Assembly: GCA_036496425.1 (NCBI GenBank)
Contig: DASXLG010000367.1
Location: forward strand, 20,935 to 84,934
Direction of reading: 5' to 3'
Source of the DNA: Terriglobia bacterium
GTDB taxonomy: Bacteria > Acidobacteriota > Terriglobia > 20CM-2-55-15
DNA length: 64,000 bases
A model generated the notes under the pieces. That model had not been told where the DNA came from and did not search any database. It worked only from the letters and a program-made list of their open reading frames with translations. Shown piece after piece: positions 38,531 through 45,421 of this stretch. Position 1 is the first letter of the stretch; each line of letters starts with the position of its first letter. A program made the translations under genes and the position numbers.

Positions 38531-40305
38531 GCACATCCGAAGATCTGCTTCGGCGCCTGGGCGCACAGCTTTCCTATAACGAAGAACGCTTTTTTCTCGT
38601 CCTCGCGATTTTCATCGGAATCATTGCGGGCATGGCGGTCGTCTGCTTTCGTGTCACGATGGAGTGGACCCACCTCTTTTTGCTCGGCTCGTCGATTACG
38701 CCGACGCTGACGCGCGCGTTTCTTGCGCCTTCGCTGACCGGGTTGGTGATCGCCGGTCTCGTTTTCACTGTGTTCGGCGGCGCGCGCGGCAGCGGATTGA
38801 ACCAGACGAAGGCCGCTCTTTACGTTTCGGATGGGTATATCCCGTTTCGAACGGTCATCGGTAAATTCATCACCGCGACGCTGGCGATCGGTTCCGGTCA
38901 TTCGCTCGGGCCGGAAGATCCGTCATTGCAGATCGGCGCCGGGCTGGCCTCCGCTTTCGGACAAAATCTGAAGCTTTCCCGCAAGAAGCTTCGCCTGCTG
39001 GCTCCGGTCGGCGCCGCTGCGGGTCTGGCAGCGGCGTTCAACGCTCCGATTTCCGCCGTGCTGTTTGTTATCGAAGAAGTCATCGGCCACTGGAGCGCGG
39101 GAATCCTCGGAGCCGTGGTGTTGTCAGCCGTGTCCAGCGTTGTGGTCATGCGCGCGTTCCTCGGAACGGAGCCTCTGTTCCGCATTCCGCCGACAAGTGT
39201 TTCGCGCTGGCAGGAGCTGCTGGCATACGCGGTCCTGGGTATCCTCGGAGGCTTGGCATCCGTCGCGTTCTCGCAGGCTATTGAATGGCTTCGTCCGAGA
39301 ATGAAAGCGTTTCCGCTGAAAGCGCAGTTTTTTCAACCCGCGATTGCCGGACTTCTGCTCGGCTGCATTGCGGCGGCCGGGTTTCCGCAGGTCATGGGCG
39401 CCGGCTACGACTTCATGGATCAGGCAATGCACGGCCAATTCACATGGCAGGTGCTGGCGATCCTCGCCGGACTCAAAATCGTTGCGACCACGGTCTCCTA
39501 CGTCAGCGGAACGCCAGGCGGCATGTTCGCGCCGACGCTTTTCATCGGCGCAATGCTGGGGGGATCTGTCGGCACTGTCGAGCGATTGCTTTTCCCGAAT
39601 TTGACGGGCTCGGTCGGAACTTACGCGCTGGTCGGCATGGGAGTTTTATTTGCGGGTTTCCTGCGGGCTCCGATCACGTCGGTGTTCATGGCGCTCGAAG
39701 TGAGCGGCGATTATTCGATCATTCTCCCGGTGCTGGTCGCCAATATGCTGTCATACCTGATCTCGCGGCAGTTGCAGAAAGTCCCGGTCCTCGAAGTTCT
39801 CACGCGGCAGGACGGCCTCTACCTTCCGGCTCTCGAAGAAGAGCGGGAACACGAGTCGCTGCTTGTCGAAGACGCCATGCGCGAACCCGCGGTCAGCCCA
39901 TTCGACGGGAAACAGACCGTGGCGTGGGCCCGCGCGATTGCGGGAACCGAACCCGGCGGTAAATTCCTCGTTATCCTCGATGAGCGGAAATGGTCCGTCG
40001 TGACCTCCGAAGAACTGGAAGAACTCACCAGTGACGGCAAAGCCGGACAGCCGCTCGATGCGGTGCTGCCGGACCGCGCCGTGCCCTATCTCTATCCCGA
40101 CCAGGACCTCGACGTCGCGCTTGGTTATACGCAGGAGTGGACCATGATTCCGGTCGTGAGCCGCACGAACAATATGCGGATTCAGGGCGTCATCGAACTT
40201 GCCGACGTTCTGCGCGCCTACCGGCCCACCCACGCCGAAGAGACCGGGGAGGGGGAAACAACCACAAGAAGGACATCACGCACAAGAACGGGATCCGTTT
40301 TGTAA
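38527..40305 (+). CDS. ClC-family chloride channel/antiporter
   Basis: ClC membrane protein of 592 residues. The selectivity segments are GSGHSLGPEDPSLQIGAG (usual GxGxxREGP; here the Glu is kept but the motif reads PEDP), AAAFNAPISAVLFVIEE, and SGTPGGMFAPTLFIGA. The C-terminal 170 residues form a cytoplasmic domain in the position of a CBS pair. The last 20 residues (TTTRRTSRTRTGSVL) are encoded by a CTTGTG-type repeat and are probably not native. It is coupled to the TPR gene by an ATGA overlap. Confidence 0.9.
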   Translation: MSTSEDLLRRLGAQLSYNEERFFLVLAIFIGIIAGMAVVCFRVTMEWTHLFLLGSSITPTLTRAFLAPSLTGLVIAGLVFTVFGGARGSGLNQTKAALYVSDGYIPFRTVIGKFITATLAIGSGHSLGPEDPSLQIGAGLASAFGQNLKLSRKKLRLLAPVGAAAGLAAAFNAPISAVLFVIEEVIGHWSAGILGAVVLSAVSSVVVMRAFLGTEPLFRIPPTSVSRWQELLAYAVLGILGGLASVAFSQAIEWLRPRMKAFPLKAQFFQPAIAGLLLGCIAAAGFPQVMGAGYDFMDQAMHGQFTWQVLAILAGLKIVATTVSYVSGTPGGMFAPTLFIGAMLGGSVGTVERLLFPNLTGSVGTYALVGMGVLFAGFLRAPITSVFMALEVSGDYSIILPVLVANMLSYLISRQLQKVPVLEVLTRQDGLYLPALEEEREHESLLVEDAMREPAVSPFDGKQTVAWARAIAGTEPGGKFLVILDERKWSVVTSEELEELTSDGKAGQPLDAVLPDRAVPYLYPDQDLDVALGYTQEWTMIPVVSRTNNMRIQGVIELADVLRAYRPTHAEETGEGETTTRRTSRTRTGSVL

Positions 40306-40335
40306 CTCTTGTGTCTCTTGTGCTTCTTATATCCA
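40249..40335. repeat. CTTGTG-type palindrome, degenerate (copy 5)
   Basis: Words AACCACAAGAAGGACATCACG-type on the left and CTCTTGTGTCTCTTGTGCTTC on the right; the arms pair imperfectly around GGGATCC. The ClC reading frame runs into it and stops at 40303-40305. It precedes the SDR gene by about 30 bp. Confidence 0.75.
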
Positions 40336-40366
40336 CTTTTCGAAGACGATCGGCGAAGATCGAGGT

Positions 40367-41191
40367 ATGGATGGAATCGGATCGTTCTTCCAAGGGAAAG
40401 CGGCTCTCGTGACAGGCGCCTCGTCCGGCATAGGCGAGGAACTCGCCTGGCAGCTGGCTCAGGCGGGCGCCGTGGTGACGCTGTCGGCGCGGCGGACTCC
40501 ATTGCTGGGGGGACTCGCGCGGCGAATCGAAGAGTCGGGAAAGCGCCGGCCGCTGATAGTCGAATGTGATGTAACAAGAGACGGGGACCTGGAACGTGCC
40601 GTCGCGGAGACTGTTCGCGAGTTCGGGAAGCTGGATGTGGCGGTGGCGAATGCCGGTTTTGGAGTATCCGGTCCATTGAAAGAGCTTTCTCTCGGTGATT
40701 ACCGCCGCCAGTTCGAGACGAACGTGTTCGGGGTTTTGCGAACCATCTATGCCTCCCTTCCGGAGATCGAGAAGACGAAGGGCAATCTCGTCATTATCGG
40801 CAGCATCGCCGGCTGGATGCCGATGCCGGGCGCCTCAGCCTACGGCATGAGCAAGTTTGCTTTGCGAAGCCTGGCGAGTTCGATCGCTCCGGAACTGCGG
40901 CCGCTCGGCATCAAGGTGACACTGATCAGTCCCGGCTGGGTGGCCAGCAACTTCGGCCGCGTTGATAATCAGGGAAAACCTCGCGACAGGAATCCGAACC
41001 CGCCGCCACAGTTGTTCGTGATGCCTGCAGCTAAAGCAGCCCGGCAGATTCTGAACGCCGTGGCACGCGGCAAGGACGAAGAGATCATCACTGGTCACGG
41101 CAAGGTTGCGGTGTTTCTCGAACGATTCGCGCCATCGGCGCTCCACGCGGTAACCCGGAAGATCGCCGAACTCCGGAAGGCGCGCGCGTAG
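40367..41191 (+). CDS. Short-chain dehydrogenase/reductase
   Basis: A 274-residue classical SDR: nucleotide-binding ALVTGASSGIGEELA (TGxxxGIG), VANAGFGVSG (NAG), and the catalytic SIAGWMPMPGASAYGMSKFAL (Ser, Tyr-x3-Lys). CDV in VIVECDVTRDGDLE and the ARRT arginines after beta-2 point to an NADP(H)-preferring enzyme. ATG 40367 has a nearby GAGG. The frame is open further upstream only through repeat DNA and ClC shadow. Substrate unknown. Confidence 0.9.
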   Translation: MDGIGSFFQGKAALVTGASSGIGEELAWQLAQAGAVVTLSARRTPLLGGLARRIEESGKRRPLIVECDVTRDGDLERAVAETVREFGKLDVAVANAGFGVSGPLKELSLGDYRRQFETNVFGVLRTIYASLPEIEKTKGNLVIIGSIAGWMPMPGASAYGMSKFALRSLASSIAPELRPLGIKVTLISPGWVASNFGRVDNQGKPRDRNPNPPPQLFVMPAAKAARQILNAVARGKDEEIITGHGKVAVFLERFAPSALHAVTRKIAELRKARA

Positions 41192-41307
41192 GACGAGGAA
41201 ACAACAAGATTACCAGCGCGCAGATGCCGACAGTATTCATCAGAACTCAATTCACCGAAGCTTCGGTCCCTTCTTCAAATTACAATGCTGGCTGAGATGC
41301 TCCTAAA

Positions 41308-42240
41308 CTAACCGGCCGCTGGCCGAACCGTGTACGGCGGATTGAACTCAGGTGCGTGCCCTTGACGGCCCGCCATCCACCGCAACAGATAGACGATCTT
41401 CGGATCGGTTAGACCAAAGAATCCCGGGATAACTTCCAATACGGTATGGGCGACCATGTCTTTGAAGTAGTCGATATCCGGTTCAACGAGGACCCAATTC
41501 GTTCCAGCCGGCGATGGTTCCTTTTCGTGGAATGTGAGTTGTACATTCGCTTCGCCAAATTGAATCTGCTTGTAACTTGTGGTCGCGCCGGGATGGAGAA
41601 GGCCGGGATTCGGTTCTTCAGCAAAGCTGCCCTGATTGTCCGCGGTGCGGACTTGTGTTACGAGAGTCGGATCAGCCCATACATAAAACCGGTCCTGCTT
41701 CATGGGATATGTCGCGTTATTCCATACAAGCTGGCGAAAATACTGCAGTACTGTTCCTTGCGGCAACGGGATGTCGCGACATGCCGTTAGGATATTAAGA
41801 AGGCAGGCGAGGTCCTTGCCATCCTCGACCTCCTTTAAATCTTCATACCTTCTTTGAGCGGACGCGGCATCGTCCGCACCCTGCGACAACAGCTCGTACA
41901 GCTGCGGTGCGAGTACAAGCAGATCGTTAAATTGTGAAAAATTAAACTCGGCTTTCTCGGGCAGAATCATCAGCGAGACTGTACGCACGAGATTTGCAGA
42001 TACGTCGACGGGAAAGAAGCCGGTATCGAGCACATTATCTCGCGAGATCAGTACCGTATACTGGTCTCCAAAGTTGTCGTAGACCGTAACATCAGGAATA
42101 TTGATCGTGGGGCCTTTGACATTGTTCCGGTAGATCGTCCGTTTATTTCCGTCAGTGAGCGTCAGTAGTACCTCTGTTCCAGCAGGGACGAGTTGGCGCG
42201 TGCTGTCATAGAGGTTGATAAGAATCTTTCCCGTTGCCAT
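41308..42240 (-). CDS. Unknown protein of a three-gene island operon (gene 3)
   Basis: A 310-residue protein I do not recognise. It has no signal peptide. The N-terminal third looks beta-rich (KILINLYDSTRQLVPAGTEV, NIPDVTVYDNFGDQYTVLIS), reminiscent of Ig-like or carboxypeptidase-regulatory folds. The middle is helical (LAPQLYELLSQGADDAASAQ). The C-terminal part is again beta-rich (TSYKQIQFGEANVQLTFHEK). The start is ATG 42240, with GGGAG 8 nt upstream; a TTG five codons earlier is less likely. The DNA is more A/T-rich than neighbours outside 41.2-44.2 kb. It is last in the operon after the helical protein and the lipoprotein. Confidence 0.75.
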   Translation of the reverse strand: MATGKILINLYDSTRQLVPAGTEVLLTLTDGNKRTIYRNNVKGPTINIPDVTVYDNFGDQYTVLISRDNVLDTGFFPVDVSANLVRTVSLMILPEKAEFNFSQFNDLLVLAPQLYELLSQGADDAASAQRRYEDLKEVEDGKDLACLLNILTACRDIPLPQGTVLQYFRQLVWNNATYPMKQDRFYVWADPTLVTQVRTADNQGSFAEEPNPGLLHPGATTSYKQIQFGEANVQLTFHEKEPSPAGTNWVLVEPDIDYFKDMVAHTVLEVIPGFFGLTDPKIVYLLRWMAGRQGHAPEFNPPYTVRPAAG

Positions 42241-42308
42241 AGTGTAATCTCCCAAAGTGTTTAGTCAGGCCAGTAAGGACTGGACAGTGCCTTATCCATC
42301 GCTTGTGC

Positions 42309-42638
42309 CTAAACGACGGCGCCGACTGCCGTTGCGAGATTCGTCACGGAGCCGATGAGACGCGTAACAGTGTCTATTGTTTGTTGAATTCGGTTTATGT
42401 CGGCGATCGTTTGCTTCAGCTCATCATTAGTCCGCTGGATTTGATCGGCTGCTGTTTGAAATGCGGGTGTATTGTCACTGAATAGCTGACCGGCGAGTTT
42501 ACGCTGACGATCATCGAGTGCGAACCGCAATTGTTGAAGCTGCCGATGTTTAGGGTCACTGGGAAGCAAACTGCCGATTTGGACGTCCAGTTCCGTTAGT
42601 ACATCGCCGATTAAACGCAAGAGTTCAATTTTGGTCAT
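42309..42638 (-). CDS. Small all-helical protein of the island operon (gene 2)
   Basis: A 109-residue protein predicted to be two or three long amphipathic helices (LIGDVLTELDVQIGSLL, QLQQLRFALDDRQRKLAGQL, then QRTNDELKQTIADINRIQQT) ending in a mildly hydrophobic tail (VTRLIGSVTNLATAVGAVV) that could insert in or contact a membrane. No known family is recognised. It starts 5 bp after the stop of the lipoprotein gene and is followed by gene 3 after about 70 bp. The hydrophobic tail after a coiled coil is seen in membrane-perforating helical proteins, but that is only an analogy. Confidence 0.7.
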   Translation of the reverse strand: MTKIELLRLIGDVLTELDVQIGSLLPSDPKHRQLQQLRFALDDRQRKLAGQLFSDNTPAFQTAADQIQRTNDELKQTIADINRIQQTIDTVTRLIGSVTNLATAVGAVV

Positions 42639-42643
42639 AGGCT

Positions 42644-43576
42644 CTAGGTGCCTTTCACTTTTTGAAGAGAATCGGCCGCCCGTTTCGCGGCATTACCGAA
42701 CGCTTCCATGGCGTCGACAAAACTTGCCAAGTCATGAACCGTCGGCTTCGATTGTCTCGCAAACTTTTCTAGCGCCTCATTGGCTTTTTTCATGGCATCC
42801 AGGCCTTCGCCCGGATCGGCGGTCAGAAATGCTTCGATACGGTCTTCAGTATCACCAATCGCGTTGGCATAGTCGCGCAGCTTGCCGGGATCTGACTTAT
42901 CACCCTTTGAAAATTCCTCGTTATATGCGTCAATCGCAGCGGTACGGCGTTCGCTATAATCTTGCCGCTTCCGCTCGTAAGCGACGGTGATATCCACTTT
43001 CAGGGCTTCAATAAGGTCGTTGACGGGTCGTACCCCCTGCTCTGCCGCTGTTTTGATTCCTTCTTCAATTTTCTTAGTCACAAAGATCTCGAGGACTTTA
43101 CCAATAACCGGAAACGCCTTGTTTGCGACGCCCTGAAAAGCACCGGTGTCCGTTCCGCTGAGTGTGGCAACCTCATCGGAGAGATTAGTCACTGCGGTTT
43201 GAAGATCCGATGCTTTACCTTTAACCGTCGTCGGCGCTTGATTTGTAGCGAGGGTGTATAACAGCTCAGTGTAGTCTGAAAGCACGGAAAGCGCTTTAAT
43301 TCGGGCCCGAATCCCGTCGCTGGAGAAAACCTGGGCCTTTACAAGGTCATCCAATTTGATCTGTTGTTGAGTCGCTGCCTGTCGAAAGAGATAGTGGTCC
43401 CGCTCCGTCTTGTTCAACTCCGTCAAGTAGACCTTCGTTGTTTCGATAACGACAGCGCTGGAGTCTCGGAATTTTGAGACAGGAGTGGTGTAATCACCAG
43501 GCCCCCCACATGCGGCCAAGGTAAATACTGCACAAAAAACGACAGCGCGTACCCGGCTTCTCAAGCAGTCTTCCAT
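42644..43576 (-). CDS. Helical lipoprotein of the island operon (gene 1)
   Basis: A 310-residue lipoprotein: signal peptide ending in the lipobox TLAACGG (Cys 23). The mature part is dominated by long helices (VVIETTKVYLTELNKTERDH, QQIKLDDLVKAQVF, AAIDAYNEEFSKGDKSD, EALEKFARQSKP). A more apolar central segment (FQGVANKAFPVIGKVLEIFV) interrupts them. The length and helix pattern recall helical-bundle proteins, but no family motif is recognisable. It is the first gene of the operon; upstream DNA to 44.15 kb contains no convincing gene and should hold the promoter. Confidence 0.75.
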   Translation of the reverse strand: MEDCLRSRVRAVVFCAVFTLAACGGPGDYTTPVSKFRDSSAVVIETTKVYLTELNKTERDHYLFRQAATQQQIKLDDLVKAQVFSSDGIRARIKALSVLSDYTELLYTLATNQAPTTVKGKASDLQTAVTNLSDEVATLSGTDTGAFQGVANKAFPVIGKVLEIFVTKKIEEGIKTAAEQGVRPVNDLIEALKVDITVAYERKRQDYSERRTAAIDAYNEEFSKGDKSDPGKLRDYANAIGDTEDRIEAFLTADPGEGLDAMKKANEALEKFARQSKPTVHDLASFVDAMEAFGNAAKRAADSLQKVKGT

Positions 43577-44156
43577 TGCACGCTTTCCCTATCCATTTCG
43601 GACTATTGGTGACGATGGGCGCTCTTCCGCGTGGGCGTTTTCGTCTGCCGACTCCGGTGGCGGTGTTACATTTGAGCCTCGTTGAGGATTCGGCGTGTGT
43701 GTCGAGCCGGTACGAGCATCAAGTGTGCTAGTATCCGGCGGCTGATCGTTACGGTGCCGTCGCTGTCAAAACCAAAACGATCAAATCAGATCCACCTGGG
43801 GATCTTCCCAGAGGTTTTATCATTCACTACTTGTGTTTGCAAGCCGCGATGGTTTTCTGGGGGCGACCTGTTGAAAATGGGTGCTTCCCATCGAGTGGAC
43901 GGCTTGGCGATGTCCAGTGAACTTGTCCCAACGTGCCAGGCTTCGCGGGACCTGTCCGGTCCGATCCGGAGGTGCTCGGCAATTTCATGCCAATGGCTGC
44001 ATTCGCCTGAAGAAAACACGCAACCTGAATCGCGAAAATAGAAGGCGTGCTTGGAAATACAATCAAAGTGACGGAAGACCAGACCCATGAATACTACAGC
44101 GCTTGACGTTGCCACCCGAGTCGCGCTCTATCCAATCGGTTGGCAGGATCATCGTC
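43577..44156. other. Gene-poor island segment
   Basis: About 580 bp between the lipoprotein operon and the integrase remnant. Several open frames exist on both strands, but none shows a ribosome-binding site, a family pattern or a consistent codon bias. It probably contains the operon promoter (near 43580-43650) and decayed integrase or island DNA. Confidence 0.6.
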
Positions 44157-44309
44157 CTACCGAAGTCGGCGGGCTGCACAATCGCTACGGAGAATCCACG
44201 ATCGCGAGCCGGAGGGTGTAACGTTCATAAAGAGTTCGCCGCCGTCGAAATGCTTGCCCGCGGGAAGTTTTGCCAATTCGATGGCCTTCAAAACCTTTTT
44301 TCGAGACAG
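44157..44309 (-). pseudogene. Tyrosine integrase remnant (DUF4102-type N-terminus)
   Basis: The frame from 44309 reads LSRKKVLKAIELAKLPAGKH then FDGGELFMNVTPSGSRSWIL, followed by RS and a stop at 44157. The sequence DGGxLxxxVTPSGSRxWxxR is the N-terminal arm-binding domain (DUF4102) of P4-type integrases. The catalytic domain is missing and no start codon is evident. It begins 24 bp beyond the 3' end of tRNA-Glu and points away from it, which is the normal location of an integrase at a tRNA attachment site. Confidence 0.7.
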
Positions 44310-44332
44310 GACTTGACTGGATGTTATTGGAA

Positions 44333-44404
44333 TAGCCCCAACGGGAATCGAACCCGTGTTTTGGCCTTGAGAGGGCCGCGTCCTAGCCGCTAGACGATGG
44401 GGCC
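44333..44404 (-). tRNA. tRNA-Glu (anticodon CTC)
   Basis: A cloverleaf folds on the minus strand: acceptor GGCCCCA/TGGGGCT (first pair G-U), D-arm GTC-TAGCGGCTAG-GAC, anticodon stem CGGCC/GGCC with loop CTCTCAA (anticodon CTC), T-arm ACGGG-TTCGATT-CCCGT, discriminator A, no encoded CCA. The sequence is close to known bacterial tRNA-Glu. An integrase remnant next to its 3' end marks it as an attachment site. Confidence 0.93.
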
Positions 44405-44470
44405 GAGCGGACAAAAATAAGGTACCACAAAATAAGGCATGACGCGTGCACGCACTCTGCGGGAGGTCTT

Positions 44471-44875
44471 ATGGTTCGACCGTGGCGGTGGAAGTTACCG
44501 GATGAAGATCAACCCCAGTGGCATGAAACGGATTACCGGCCGACGTTCGGCGGAGAGTACTTTGGCGGTCTGGGCGGACCGGTGGATTGGATGCATCCCG
44601 GCGATGCTCCGGGACAGCATTCGGGCCGCGGGCCGCGCAGTTATCAACGGCCGGATGACCGAATTGTGGAAGACGTCGTCTGGCGGCTGATGCATCATCC
44701 GCACATCGATGCGACGGACGTTCATGTCACATGTCATGACGGCGAAGTCACATTGAGTGGCACTGTGGATGACCGGCAGATCAAACGCCTTACCGAGGAC
44801 GAAGTCTATTGTGTCTGGGGTGTCCGCGACGTCCAGAATCAACTGCGGCTCAAAGCTGGGAGTCACGCGGCGTAA
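44471..44875 (+). CDS. BON-domain protein
   Basis: A 134-residue protein: a flexible, Pro/Gly/His-rich N-terminal half (residues 1-60) and one C-terminal BON domain (DRIVEDVVWRLMHHPHIDAT, DVHVTCHDGEVTLSGTVDDR, then VRDVQNQLRL). BON domains bind phospholipid surfaces or ligands. No signal peptide is seen. A good ribosome-binding site (GGGAGG) precedes the ATG. Its 3' end overlaps the convergent acetyltransferase by 26 bp. Confidence 0.85.
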   Translation: MVRPWRWKLPDEDQPQWHETDYRPTFGGEYFGGLGGPVDWMHPGDAPGQHSGRGPRSYQRPDDRIVEDVVWRLMHHPHIDATDVHVTCHDGEVTLSGTVDDRQIKRLTEDEVYCVWGVRDVQNQLRLKAGSHAA

Positions 44876-45416
44876 CCCAGTTCGTCTTCAGCATCGAGTA
44901 GAGCGCCAGGTCGACATAGTGGTCGTAAAGCCATTCGGCCTGGCGCAGGATACCCTCCTGGACGAACCCGAGGCGCTCCGGGACAGCCCGGCTCTTCACA
45001 TTGCCGACGGCGCAATGAATGACGAGACGGTGGCAATTCTGTTCGTCGAAGGAGTAGCCCGTCAGGTGAGCGACGGAACGTGTGATGACGCCTTTCCCCT
45101 GATGCTTCTGGTCCAGCCAATATCCCAGCTCCGTCTTCCGGTTCAGCAAGTCGAGGTAATGCTGGCCGAGCACGCCGGCGAGCGACCCGCCGCACACAAT
45201 GCCAAAGGTCAGGCCGTTGTCGTCCCATGCCTGTTCGAGCGAGCGTCCGATGAATCGCGCCGTGTCGTGAAGCGTGGTGCTGTTGTCGAGCCAGGGAAGC
45301 CACTGTTTGAGATAGGCGCGATTGCGGTCGATCAGCCTGGTCAATTCGTACGCGTCGTCCTCGGCGATCTGCCGCAACACCAACGAGTCGGTGACACGCA
45401 ATATCATCCGGTTCAT
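44850..45416 (-). CDS. GNAT acetyltransferase, RimJ/RimL type
   Basis: A 188-residue GNAT enzyme similar to ribosomal-protein-serine acetyltransferases (YdaF/RimL). LVLRQIAEDDAYELTRLIDR opens the fold; the acetyl-CoA-binding loop is LDQKHQGKGVITRSVAHLTG (Q/RxxGxG); HRLVIHCAVGNVKSRAVPER and LGFVQEGILRQAEWLYDHYV are typical. It acetylates an N-terminal or side-chain amine; the natural substrate is not determined by sequence. It follows lhr on the same strand with 5 bp spacing (lhr stop 45422), so the two may be co-transcribed. Confidence 0.9.
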   Translation of the reverse strand: MNRMILRVTDSLVLRQIAEDDAYELTRLIDRNRAYLKQWLPWLDNSTTLHDTARFIGRSLEQAWDDNGLTFGIVCGGSLAGVLGQHYLDLLNRKTELGYWLDQKHQGKGVITRSVAHLTGYSFDEQNCHRLVIHCAVGNVKSRAVPERLGFVQEGILRQAEWLYDHYVDLALYSMLKTNWVTPRDSQL

Positions 45417-45421
45417 ATGGG

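Noticed and set aside
41192..41307. Right attachment site (direct repeat of the tRNA-Glu 3' end)
   Set aside because: I looked for a copy of the TTCGATTCCCGTTGGGGCT segment near the far end of the island and did not see one, so the island boundary on that side is unproven.
42241..42255. TTG start five codons upstream for the island gene 3
   Set aside because: The GGGAG ribosome-binding site is correctly spaced for ATG 42240, not for the TTG.
43786..44115. 109-codon minus-strand frame in the island
   Set aside because: No ribosome-binding site, irregular composition and no similarity I can recognise; likely decayed integrase or island DNA.
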